Shown here one piece after another: positions 8,753 to 16,663 of a DNA stretch of 64,000 bases. The notes below the pieces were generated by a model. The model worked only from the letters and a program-made list of their open reading frames with translations. It did not search any database and had not been told where the DNA came from. This stretch comes from CALAGB01 sp963713965 (GTDB lineage Bacteria; Chloroflexota; Chloroflexia; Thermomicrobiales; Thermomicrobiaceae), in contig OY970217.1 of the NCBI GenBank assembly GCA_963713965.1, forward strand, positions 1,178,001 to 1,242,000. The letters are read 5' to 3'. Numbering within the stretch: position 1 is the first letter of the stretch; each line of letters begins with the position of its first letter. The translations under genes and the position numbers were made by a program.

Positions 8753-10030
8753 ATGCGAATAATGCAATCGTCCAGGGCCGGAACACTCAATCCCACCCGT
8801 TCTCGACTTTCCATCTCGCTCAACGTGGTCTTCGATGCAGTATGGGCCAACCGCGTGCCCTTGATGGTCTTCGGCGCCCACACGATCTTCGTCTTTGCCT
8901 TTGCCGCGTATGCCGTGTCTCACTTCTACACGTTGCGGGAAGTGCCGGCAATTCAGTACCGGCTGGGCGGAATGGGCGGACTCGAGCACTATCTCGTTCA
9001 GCCACTCAGAAACTGGGATGGATACTGGTACTCCCTGCTCGCCAACTACGGGTATGGCATCTATCAGGCGAGTGCCGCGTTCTGGCCGCTTTATCCACTG
9101 CTCCTCTGGCTCGGTGCTCAGATCACCGGCTGGAACACCGCGGTGGTCGGAATAGTCATATCGAACGTCGCATTCCTTTTCGCGCTCATCCTGCTCTATC
9201 GACTCGTCAAAATCGACTTTGATGAATCAATCGCCCGCCGCACTTTGTGGTTGATGGCCTTCTTCCCAACCGCCTTTTACTTCTCGGCCATGTATACCGA
9301 GTCGCTTTTTCTGCTGGTGACGGTGGCGGCCGTCTATTACGGCAGAAAGGGGCAATGGACACGAGCCGCCATCGCGGTTGCCCTGGCAGGTCTCACACGC
9401 AACACGGGCGTGCTGATCCTCATACCCCTTGCGGTTTTCGTGGTGCGGCAATATGGCTGGAAGCCGAAAGAGTGGTGGAGCCCCGGCGTCAAACTCGGCA
9501 TAGGGGCCCTGTCCCCACTCCTGTTCATGTTTCAGCTGGACAACATCTGGGGAGACCCCCTTCTGATGCTCTCCGCCCAGAAGGGGTGGGCGCGATACAG
9601 GGCGATGCCCTGGACCACGCTGCAGGCGGAGTTCCACAAGCTTGATCTGACCTGGCTCTCCTGGCTGGTCAACGCGCCGTCCTGGGGAACACTCACCAAT
9701 CCGAACTTGCGTCTTTCATTCGCTGAAAGCCAGTCTTACGACCTCTTTATCTTCTTTGTTTTCATACCGATTCTGATCTACACGTTGTGGAAGGTACGCG
9801 GCGCCTACAGTCTCTACGCGCTCGCGATCTTCGCCTTACCTCTCTTCACGCCCTCGCAGGTTCATCCATTGATGTCGATCCCACGTTTCGTCATCGTCCT
9901 CTTCCCCTTCTTCATCGCCATGGCGATGCTGACGCGCAGACGCTACGTCTACGGCGTGGTGATGGTCATCTTCGTGATCCAGCTGATCGGACTGCTGACC
10001 CAGTTCAGCACCTGGTTCTGGGTGGCGTGA
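8753..10030 (+). CDS. PIG-V-like membrane mannosyltransferase (COG5542 type)
   Basis: A 425-residue polytopic membrane protein with about ten hydrophobic segments. The first extracytoplasmic loop has the (R/N)WDG.WY motif (NWDGYWYSLLANYGYG), and a later loop reads AFFPTAFYFSAMYTESLF. Both are typical of PIG-V and bacterial relatives that transfer mannose from polyprenyl-phosphate-mannose to lipids or glycans on the outer face of the membrane. The acceptor is unknown. The ATG at 8753 and one three codons later are both possible; neither has a clear ribosome site. Its 3' side carries a palindromic repeat (10070-10184). Confidence 0.85.
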   Translation: MRIMQSSRAGTLNPTRSRLSISLNVVFDAVWANRVPLMVFGAHTIFVFAFAAYAVSHFYTLREVPAIQYRLGGMGGLEHYLVQPLRNWDGYWYSLLANYGYGIYQASAAFWPLYPLLLWLGAQITGWNTAVVGIVISNVAFLFALILLYRLVKIDFDESIARRTLWLMAFFPTAFYFSAMYTESLFLLVTVAAVYYGRKGQWTRAAIAVALAGLTRNTGVLILIPLAVFVVRQYGWKPKEWWSPGVKLGIGALSPLLFMFQLDNIWGDPLLMLSAQKGWARYRAMPWTTLQAEFHKLDLTWLSWLVNAPSWGTLTNPNLRLSFAESQSYDLFIFFVFIPILIYTLWKVRGAYSLYALAIFALPLFTPSQVHPLMSIPRFVIVLFPFFIAMAMLTRRRYVYGVVMVIFVIQLIGLLTQFSTWFWVA

Positions 10031-10069
10031 GGCGGGGCATCAGCCCAGTTTGCATATAGGTTGCCGAGT

Positions 10070-10184
10070 CGCCCTCGCCCCCGGCCCCTCTCCCAATTCT
10101 GGGCGAGGGGAGACGAAAAGGGAACGGCTGGAGTGCCCCCCATGGACACCCCTCTCCTGCTTGGCAGGCCCGGGGGTGAGGGCG
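10070..10184. repeat. C-rich palindromic intergenic repeat, copy 1
   Basis: The ends are inverted repeats of 15 bp with one mismatch: CGCCCTCGCCCCCGG at 10070-10084 and its reverse complement at 10170-10184. An inner pair, CCCCTCTCCC and GGGCGAGGGG, gives a second hairpin. It resembles the widespread intergenic motif of CCCTCACCCC followed by CCCCTCTCCC seen in many high-GC bacteria. A shorter relative is at 37802-37831. Confidence 0.65.
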
Positions 10185-10240
10185 GTCGGATCTGCTAATC
10201 CATTCGCACAACGCTGTGACCTGTCGAGTTGCACCGACTT

Positions 10241-10831
10241 CTAGGTGCGCTGCTGGCGCTCCTGCTGGCGAGCCCGCCAGGCGTCGCGCGCCTCGATCCA
10301 CTCTTCGCGCTTCAGATCGAAGACGAGCGCGTCTCTGAAGACGCCGTCTTTCAGATCGTCATACTTCAGGCGCCCTGCTAGCCGATACCCTTGTTTCGAG
10401 ACCGCCGCGGCGCTTCGCGTGTTCGTCTCAAAGATGATGGACTGCAGCACGTGTAAGTGAATGACATCGAAGCAGTATTCGAGGAGCAGGTGCTTCGCGT
10501 CGGTCCCGTAGCCCTGGCTGCGGATTTCCGCCGGTCCGAAATCGCTCTCCGTCTCACCGGTCCGATTGACCCAATCGATGTCGACCACACCGTTGAAGCC
10601 GATGAGTTGATCATTGTCCTTCAGGCACACCGCGAAGTCGATGTCTTTGGGCGGCTGCGTTTTGTGAAGATCGCGGATCATCTTTTTCCAGCCCAGCACA
10701 CCCACGGGCGTTCGCCCACGCTGCATGAACGTCTCGGTCTCCGCGGCGTAGATCTCCGCCAGCGTCGGGGCGTCACTCTCTTCGAGTGGCCGGATGTAGA
10801 CTCGCTCACCGATCAGAATCGGGTTACGCAT
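10241..10831 (-). CDS. GNAT N-acetyltransferase (RimJ/RimL type), second of a tandem pair
   Basis: 196 residues; acetyl-CoA-dependent N-acyltransferase fold. It opens with GERVYIRPLEESDAPTLAE, the standard first strand and helix of RimJ/RimL-like proteins, and the acetyl-CoA-binding strand and loop region is near EIRSQGYGTDAKHLLL. The substrate is unknown. The start overlaps the upstream paralogue by 8 bp, so the two are co-translated. The shared GERxYxRPLEESD opening indicates a local duplication followed by divergence. The C terminus is rich in Arg and Gln. Confidence 0.88.
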   Translation of the reverse strand: MRNPILIGERVYIRPLEESDAPTLAEIYAAETETFMQRGRTPVGVLGWKKMIRDLHKTQPPKDIDFAVCLKDNDQLIGFNGVVDIDWVNRTGETESDFGPAEIRSQGYGTDAKHLLLEYCFDVIHLHVLQSIIFETNTRSAAAVSKQGYRLAGRLKYDDLKDGVFRDALVFDLKREEWIEARDAWRARQQERQQRT

Positions 10832-11345
10832 CCTGCACCTCCCAGCGACGGTTCAGCGCCTCGTAGACGATCTCGTCAACGCGCGTGCCATCTCGCGCAA
10901 TCCACTCGCGCAATCGAACGCTCGTTTGCATGCCCAGTTCTTCCGCGGCACGCAGAGATTCCGGCTGGTCTGACGCGATACTCAGCCGAACGATCATGAA
11001 CTCATGCTCATCGCGAAGCCACGGAATGACGATCCGTATCGCTTCCGCGCGCAGCTCATCGGCTTCGTTCTGGGCTGGAGCCATGTGAAAACCTACCGTC
11101 GCCACCCGGCGGTCATGCGAGCTATACGTCACGCTACCGACCACTTCATCGTCGTCGGTGCGAGCCAGCGCCAGCACGAAAAAGCGGGCACTATACCAGT
11201 CTTCCTGGTCCTCGTCGAAGTACGCCTTCGCGCGCGTCCCGTTGATCGGAAACGGGCTATCGAACCACGCGGTCGCGGTCTCCTGGTCCGATTCCTCGAG
11301 CGGCCTGAAATAGATTCGCTCTCCAGTCAGATACCCAACGCGCAT
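10824..11345 (-). CDS. GNAT N-acetyltransferase, first of a tandem pair
   Basis: 173 residues from the ATG at 11345, which has GGAGG four bases upstream; the longer in-frame extension lacks such a site. It begins MRVGYLTGERIYFRPLEESD, closely matching its neighbour, but the rest has diverged strongly. The region around AQNEADELRAEAIRIVIPW corresponds to the CoA pyrophosphate-binding segment, although the usual glycine-rich loop is not obvious, so cofactor use is less certain than in the neighbour. It lies 55 bp downstream of the M20 peptidase gene on the same strand and is probably in the same operon. Confidence 0.83.
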   Translation of the reverse strand: MRVGYLTGERIYFRPLEESDQETATAWFDSPFPINGTRAKAYFDEDQEDWYSARFFVLALARTDDDEVVGSVTYSSHDRRVATVGFHMAPAQNEADELRAEAIRIVIPWLRDEHEFMIVRLSIASDQPESLRAAEELGMQTSVRLREWIARDGTRVDEIVYEALNRRWEVQDA

Positions 11346-11400
11346 CGCGCCTCCGTTTCGGTTGAGATGAACATCGACGTTGGCCGGCGTCCGCAAAGGC

Positions 11401-12657
11401 TTAGAAAGCCAGATAGTGGATCAGTTCTTTGATGTGCGCCTTGACGTCGTCGAGCTCGACGAACTCGTCCGCGCCATGAGCGCGACTCGCCATGCGTCCC
11501 GGTCCACAGAATGGGATGTCATCCCAGCCCAGCTCTTGTTGCACGTTGGCCATGTCGGTTGAGCCGGATGCTCCAGACGCGGTAAAGTCCTCCAGCGAGT
11601 ATCCATGCACCAACATCATTGCCTCCTGCATCTTGCGCATGTGCGGCCCTGGCATCAGCTTCATCGCCGGGTAAACGTGGAAGAAATCGACCTTGACGTC
11701 GAGCGCCTTGCTTTTGGCCTTGCCCCGCTCGACCACCTCCAGAATCTCGCCTGTTACCCGATCGTATTCTTCTTCGGGAATGTAGCGGCGATTGATCAGG
11801 AGCGTGCAGGTGGCCGGTACGATGTTCGACTTCACCCCTGAGTGGATGATCGAGAAATTGAACATTGGCGTCATGTAGCGGGATGGCGCCTTCTCGTGCT
11901 GTACACCAAGTACGGTCGACTCGCGGCTCTCGACGTCGGTCTTGAGCTCCGCGAGCTCGTTCATGATCGGAAGCATGCAGTCGATGGCATTGACGCCCAG
12001 ATAGTTCGATCCAGAATGGGCGCTTTTGCCGATGGTGGTGACCGTCACGTCCACCGCGCCTGCCGAAGCGAGACCGATACGCGCCTCCTGGCCCCCTTCA
12101 AGGCAGAGCATGTGCCCTTTGACATAGCCCTCTTTCGCTAGGTGCCAGATGCCAGGATAGCCGCCAATCTCCTCATCGGTGCAGAGGCAAACGATCAGGT
12201 CGTAATTGGGTGCAACGCCCGCCTCGTCCATCACCTCGATCGCGGTCAGTAGCGAAACGATGGCGCCCTTCATGTCGGCGGTGCCACGACCATAGATCTT
12301 TCCGTCCTCGACCTCCGCGCCAAACGGATCATGCTTCCAGCCCTCTTCGATCGGGACGACATCCATATGCGCATAGATCGTGACCGGCTCCCCACCGTTT
12401 CCACGTCGCGCCACGAGGTTGACTCGCGGTCCCTCCAGGGGCAGCGGAATGGTCTTCACTAGCTCAGCCGGGATGACGACGCGCTCGGTTTCGAAGCCGA
12501 GACGCTCGAACTCAGGCTCGATCAGATCGAGCAGGGTGTCGTAGTTCTTTCCAGGCGGAACCGTGGTATCAACTCCGATAACCGTGCGAAATCGCTTCAG
12601 GATCTGTTCAGTCTTGCCGTCGACCAGGTGAAAGGCTTGCTTCTCGCGTTCGTCCAT
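11401..12657 (-). CDS. M20 family metallopeptidase (ArgE/DapE type)
   Basis: 418 residues; zinc-dependent amidohydrolase acting on small peptides or N-acylated amino acids in the cytoplasm. Family signatures are all present: YAHMDVVP (first metal His and following Asp), GRGTADMKG (bridging Asp), TDEEIGG (catalytic and metal Glu), and a late RAHGADEFV (last metal His). A lid/dimerisation domain lies between GKSAHSGSN and NRRYIPEEEY. I cannot tell deacetylase, desuccinylase or dipeptidase from sequence alone. It is flanked on the same strand by threonine aldolase (53 bp upstream) and the GNAT pair, so an amino-acid-related role is reasonable. Confidence 0.9.
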   Translation of the reverse strand: MDEREKQAFHLVDGKTEQILKRFRTVIGVDTTVPPGKNYDTLLDLIEPEFERLGFETERVVIPAELVKTIPLPLEGPRVNLVARRGNGGEPVTIYAHMDVVPIEEGWKHDPFGAEVEDGKIYGRGTADMKGAIVSLLTAIEVMDEAGVAPNYDLIVCLCTDEEIGGYPGIWHLAKEGYVKGHMLCLEGGQEARIGLASAGAVDVTVTTIGKSAHSGSNYLGVNAIDCMLPIMNELAELKTDVESRESTVLGVQHEKAPSRYMTPMFNFSIIHSGVKSNIVPATCTLLINRRYIPEEEYDRVTGEILEVVERGKAKSKALDVKVDFFHVYPAMKLMPGPHMRKMQEAMMLVHGYSLEDFTASGASGSTDMANVQQELGWDDIPFCGPGRMASRAHGADEFVELDDVKAHIKELIHYLAF

Positions 12658-12710
12658 CTACCCTCGTTCCATCCTTGTTGTTCAGATACACATGTTCGTC
12701 GTGCAGGTAG

Positions 12711-13745
12711 CTAGGTCGGGATGCCTTGCATCACGTGGAGGACCCGCTCGACATCTTCGTCGCTGATCGCGTAGTGCGTCACGAAGCGCAACGTAGGGCC
12801 ACCAAATGCGGTCAGCCTCACTCCCGAGTCGCGTAATCGATCGGCGACCTGCTCCCCCAGCAACGGCGGCTTGACGTCGAAGAAGACGATGTTCGACTGC
12901 ACGGTCTCGAGGTCGATCGAGATATACGGCAGCTCGGCTAACCCTTCAGCCAGACGCCGGGCACGCGCGTTATCCTCTGGAAGTCGAGACACCATCTCTT
13001 TAAGCGCCACCACGCCCGCGGCGGCGATTACGCCGGCCTGGCGCATGCCGCCACCCAGTAGCTTGCGCTGTTGCCGGGCGATGGCGATAGTCTCCGTCGT
13101 TCCGGCTATCATCGATCCGACCGGCGCGGCCAGCCCCTTGGACAGACAGAACGTGACCGTATCGACGTCCTTCACCAGCTCCGACACCGGCATGCCGAGC
13201 GCCGCGGAGGCGTTGAAGATGCGGGAGCCGTCCAAATGCACGGGAAACCCGTGGCCGTGGGCGACGTCGGCCAGCTCCCGCATCTGCCCCGGTAGCAACA
13301 CGGTGCCGCCACACAAATTGTGCGTATTCTCGAGCAGGAGCAGCCCGGTCTTGGGGAAATGGATATTCTCCGGGCGCACCGCCGCGGCCACCTGAATAGG
13401 ATCGAGCATGCCGAAGCGCGTGTTTGGCACGGTACGGATCGGGTGACCGCCAACTGCCGCCATCCCGCCGCGCTCGTAGACGACGGAATGCGCTTTGTCG
13501 CCCGCAATAACCTCGGTACCATGCTCGGCCAGGCTCAGAATTGAGACCAGGTTGCCCATCGTGCCACTCGGCACGAAGATCGCAGCCTCCTTGCCGAGCA
13601 TCTCCGCCGACATCTCCTCCAACTGGAGGACAGTCGGATCCTCGTGCGAGTTGTCGTCACCCACTTCCGCCTCGGCCATAGCCTGGCGCATGGCCGGCGT
13701 CGGTGGAGCGGCCCAATCGCCGCGTAAATCAATAATGTTGCTCAC
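12711..13745 (-). CDS. ltaE: low-specificity L-threonine aldolase
   Basis: PLP enzyme cleaving L-threonine or L-allo-threonine to glycine and acetaldehyde; 344 residues, normal for the family. The PLP lysine is Lys203 in FCLSKGLAAPVGS. The N-terminal MRQAMAEAEVGDD and the LENTHNLCGGTVL and VHLDGSRIFNA segments are typical of GLY1/LtaE. The start is GTG at 13743-13745, overlapping the methyltransferase stop in a GTGA (13742-13745), so it is translated with that gene. Confidence 0.93.
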   Translation of the reverse strand: MSNIIDLRGDWAAPPTPAMRQAMAEAEVGDDNSHEDPTVLQLEEMSAEMLGKEAAIFVPSGTMGNLVSILSLAEHGTEVIAGDKAHSVVYERGGMAAVGGHPIRTVPNTRFGMLDPIQVAAAVRPENIHFPKTGLLLLENTHNLCGGTVLLPGQMRELADVAHGHGFPVHLDGSRIFNASAALGMPVSELVKDVDTVTFCLSKGLAAPVGSMIAGTTETIAIARQQRKLLGGGMRQAGVIAAAGVVALKEMVSRLPEDNARARRLAEGLAELPYISIDLETVQSNIVFFDVKPPLLGEQVADRLRDSGVRLTAFGGPTLRFVTHYAISDEDVERVLHVMQGIPT

Positions 13746-14686
13746 GATTGCGTGCGTTCCTTCCCATCAGCATGCTTATTTGGAGCGTCTCCGCCTCCCT
13801 CGCGGGCATCATACCCCAGGAAGCGGACGTCCCCGACATCGGCAAAGCGCCGCTTCATGACGTCCAGTGCGTCGAGATTGTCGTCGACCAGCAGAAAGCG
13901 TCGTCCGAGCTCACGCGCGGCGATGCCGGTCGTACCACTCCCGGCGAAGAAATCCAGAACCAGATCTCCGGGATTGGAGGACGCTTGGATGATGCGGCGG
14001 GCGAGCACCAGCGGCTTCTGCGTTGGATAGCCGGTGCGCTCCTTCCCGCTGGTCGCCACGATGGTCTGCCACCAGGTATCGGTCGGGAGCTTTCCCCGCG
14101 CCGCCTTCTCCGGACCGACCAACCCTGGCGCCATGTAGGGGACGCGGTCGATATCGGCAACATTGAAGACGTAATCATCCGGCGATTTGACGTAGACCAG
14201 GATATTGTCATGCTTGGCCGGCCACCGACGACGCGAACGACCGCCAAAATCGTAGGCCCAGATGACCTCGTTGAGGAAGCAGGTTCTCCCAAAGACTTCA
14301 TCAAGCAGCACCTTGACGTAGTGAACTTCCCGGTAATCAAGATGAACGTAGAGCGTGCCATTTGGTGCCAACACGCGATGCGCCTCGCTCAGTCGCGGCT
14401 CGAGAAAGGCGAGGTAGTCGTCGAAAAAGTCGGCATACGAGTGCGTACTGAGGCGCGTCGTTCGATACGGCCTGCCCTGGAAACCAGTGCGGTCTCCGTT
14501 TGGGTCACGCACGGTGCGCAGTCGCGTATGTGACCGCGTTCTGCCCGTGTTGAAGGGCGGATCGATGTAGATGAGCGGAATCGATCCATCCGGGATTCGC
14601 GCCAGCACTGCGAGGTTGTCGGCATACCAGATGCTGTCCTGCAGCGTCTCGTTCGTCAGCATCTCGTCTCCGAGGTCTGTTCTCAT
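13742..14686 (-). CDS. orphan site-specific DNA methyltransferase, beta class
   Basis: About 314 residues (a second start eight codons in is possible). Motif IV YIDPPFNTG is at residues 40-48 and motif I FFAGSGTTG is near residue 250. This IV-then-I order defines beta-class amino-methyltransferases, which modify adenine N6 or cytosine N4. GYPTQKPLVLARRII before motif I is the usual motif X region. There is no restriction endonuclease gene in the neighbourhood, so it is probably a solitary, possibly regulatory, methyltransferase. The target sequence cannot be read from the protein. It heads a leftward run of five genes and overlaps threonine aldolase by 4 bp. Confidence 0.9.
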   Translation of the reverse strand: MRTDLGDEMLTNETLQDSIWYADNLAVLARIPDGSIPLIYIDPPFNTGRTRSHTRLRTVRDPNGDRTGFQGRPYRTTRLSTHSYADFFDDYLAFLEPRLSEAHRVLAPNGTLYVHLDYREVHYVKVLLDEVFGRTCFLNEVIWAYDFGGRSRRRWPAKHDNILVYVKSPDDYVFNVADIDRVPYMAPGLVGPEKAARGKLPTDTWWQTIVATSGKERTGYPTQKPLVLARRIIQASSNPGDLVLDFFAGSGTTGIAARELGRRFLLVDDNLDALDVMKRRFADVGDVRFLGYDAREGGGDAPNKHADGKERTQS

Positions 14687-14714
14687 CGCTCCCTCATCGC
14701 CTCGATTGGGCCGG

Positions 14715-14723
14715 TGCTACAAT
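14715..14723 (+). promoter_or_regulatory. extended -10 promoter for the M50-type gene
   Basis: TGCTACAAT, an extended -10 (TGn plus TACAAT at 14718-14723), lies between the divergent methyltransferase and membrane protease genes. No good -35 is visible, which extended -10 promoters can do without. The GTG start follows at 14755, with GAGGAG at 14741-14746. Confidence 0.5.
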
Positions 14724-14754
14724 TCGATCCGGTTCAAGATGAGGAGTTGCTCAC

Positions 14755-15765
14755 GTGTTTACGCCCAGCTTCATGATCGTTACAGGCATCCTGCTGGGCC
14801 TGGTCTCGATCCGAACGCTCGTCTCCGTCATCCGTAACTGGCATGACACGTTTGATGATGACTTTACCCCAAGCGACCGCCAGCGGCTCAGCGAAGCGGC
14901 CTTTTTCATCCTGTTGCCGCTCAGCGTCGTCTTCCACGAGCTCGGACACGCGGTCACTGTCATCAGCTTCGGCGCCAAGGTCACGGGGTACGGCTGGTAT
15001 TTCTTCTATGGATTCGTCGAATACGCTGGTTTCCTGACCAACGCTCAAGTCTTCTGGATCGCTCTCTCCGGGAACATCGTCAGCGTCGTCCTTGGACTGA
15101 TCGCCATCGTCATCCCAGTCGTCTGGCCCCGACGACCTCCGATAAACTACCTGCTCTTTATCTTCGGCGTCATCAGCATCGCCAATTCGCTCGTCTTCTA
15201 TCCGCTCATCGATCTCATCGCCGGCGCGGGTGGTGACTGGTCGCAGATCTATAGTGGTGACACGCCGGTGCTCAGCGACGTCACGCTCGCGATTCACGTT
15301 GGCATCCTAATCGCGGCGATCCTGATATGGCGGAGCGACTGGGGCCGTGCGATCTTCGCCACGCGCACCGGGCTCGCGGCCGACTCGATGCGGCGCGTCT
15401 CATTGCAGCAGGCGGCCAACGAGCTGCTCAACGCGGGAGAGACTTTGGCTTCGAGCTGGAAGCACCCAGTGCGGGTCGTCTCCGGCGCGCAGGATGATGT
15501 AGCCGCGGGTGTGACGCTCCATTGGGTCAGCGGAGGCTATGGCCGCGTCGTCGCCGCCTATGCCGTGACGCGCGGACCACGTCACATCGAGATCCATGGC
15601 GCGGTTCGGCACCTCGAACCGGACGGGCAGGTGCTTCAGAAGCCGGTCGCCATGATCCAGGGCATCCCCACCACGAGCAAAGTCATTCCGGTCTTGAGAG
15701 AAGCACTCGACGCGGTCGATTCCTGGGACCTGAGTGAAATCCAGCAGGCCGTCGAACACTCCTGA
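14755..15765 (+). CDS. M50-like membrane metalloprotease
   Basis: 336 residues. The zinc motif HELGH at 61-65 sits inside a hydrophobic segment, and a later ANSLVFYPLIDLI (about 146-158) matches the second metal-binding site (N...P..xD) of site-2 proteases. Five or six membrane segments occupy residues 1-200; the C-terminal ~130 residues are soluble and look like a beta-rich domain (VTLHWVSGGYGRVVAAYAV). Site-2 proteases cleave membrane-bound regulators, but the substrate here is unknown. The GTG start is supported by GAGGAG eight bases upstream. It is followed 34 bp downstream by the zinc-ribbon protein and may share its transcript. Confidence 0.8.
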   Translation: MFTPSFMIVTGILLGLVSIRTLVSVIRNWHDTFDDDFTPSDRQRLSEAAFFILLPLSVVFHELGHAVTVISFGAKVTGYGWYFFYGFVEYAGFLTNAQVFWIALSGNIVSVVLGLIAIVIPVVWPRRPPINYLLFIFGVISIANSLVFYPLIDLIAGAGGDWSQIYSGDTPVLSDVTLAIHVGILIAAILIWRSDWGRAIFATRTGLAADSMRRVSLQQAANELLNAGETLASSWKHPVRVVSGAQDDVAAGVTLHWVSGGYGRVVAAYAVTRGPRHIEIHGAVRHLEPDGQVLQKPVAMIQGIPTTSKVIPVLREALDAVDSWDLSEIQQAVEHS

Positions 15766-15799
15766 CCGCACGAACCAGTACCTCCGGAAGGATGGCTCC

Positions 15800-16654
15800 A
15801 TGCAGCGCTTCTCATTCTGGCGCCGCGATCGACAGCAACAGCCCACCCAGCCTGGAGCCAAACGGCGCGACGGCGGTTCAGCCACGATACCTATTCGTGA
15901 CGCCGAACGGCGCCGACTCTCTCGCCTGCTGACGAGGCGCACCAACATCGAATATGACATCGCGAACGCCGAGACCGCATACATGCCACAGAACCGTTGG
16001 ACAGAACGGGTCGAACAGCTCAACGACGCTATCGGCCAGGCGGAGGAGGACCTCGGTCAGCTGCGCGCGGAGCGCGGAACGACACCTGAAGTCAATTTTC
16101 CCGCAACGCCGATTGAGATCGACGTTCAGTCAACCGAACCCGCCGAAATCGCGTTGCGCGTTGGATCCGCGACATTCGTTTTTCGCGAAGAGGTTGACTG
16201 GGCAGAGCGTGGTCATCAACTCGCGCTTCCGAAATTGACGCAGGCCTCGGGCGACGCATCAGTGCTGGTCCCGACGACCGTGGAAAAAGCCGCAAAAGAG
16301 CTTCTCACCAGCCATTTGACGAACAGCTTGTCGATCATCGCGAATGAAGCGCTGCGCCACACTCTGGACGACGGTCCGCTTCCGGAGTTGACCTTGTCCG
16401 ACCTCGTCCGAGCGTGCGACGAATGCGGCGGCTGGCTCGATCCGCTCGGTCGCTGTCCTGCCTGCGCGGAGCTCAACTGGCAGCGACAGGAGATCATCGC
16501 CGCGTCGGCGAGGCTCGTGGATGAGCGCAATGACGTGATGGCGGATCTCGAGCGCGCCCGAGAGCGACTTCCCGTGCTGCGACGGCAGCTTCAGGATGCC
16601 GAACACGACATCGAAGAACTGCGCGCCAAAGGTGTTGAACCTGACGGAGCCTAG
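15800..16654 (+). CDS. hypothetical coiled-coil protein with zinc ribbon
   Basis: 284 residues from the ATG at 15800 (GGAAGGA upstream). Residues ~35-100 and ~220-280 are charged and heptad-like, consistent with coiled coils. Between them is a four-cysteine zinc-ribbon: CDECGGWLDPLGRCPAC. I do not recognise a family, but the zinc ribbon framed by coiled coils resembles adaptor or scaffold proteins. It lies directly downstream of the membrane protease and convergent with the DUF2339 gene (9 bp apart). Confidence 0.75.
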   Translation: MQRFSFWRRDRQQQPTQPGAKRRDGGSATIPIRDAERRRLSRLLTRRTNIEYDIANAETAYMPQNRWTERVEQLNDAIGQAEEDLGQLRAERGTTPEVNFPATPIEIDVQSTEPAEIALRVGSATFVFREEVDWAERGHQLALPKLTQASGDASVLVPTTVEKAAKELLTSHLTNSLSIIANEALRHTLDDGPLPELTLSDLVRACDECGGWLDPLGRCPACAELNWQRQEIIAASARLVDERNDVMADLERARERLPVLRRQLQDAEHDIEELRAKGVEPDGA

Positions 16655-16663
16655 CGCTATCCG

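Noticed and set aside
8412..8762. 116-residue open frame in the spacer before the mannosyltransferase
   Set aside because: Arg/Phe/Pro-rich composition, no start signal and no domain; it also overlaps the start of the next gene.
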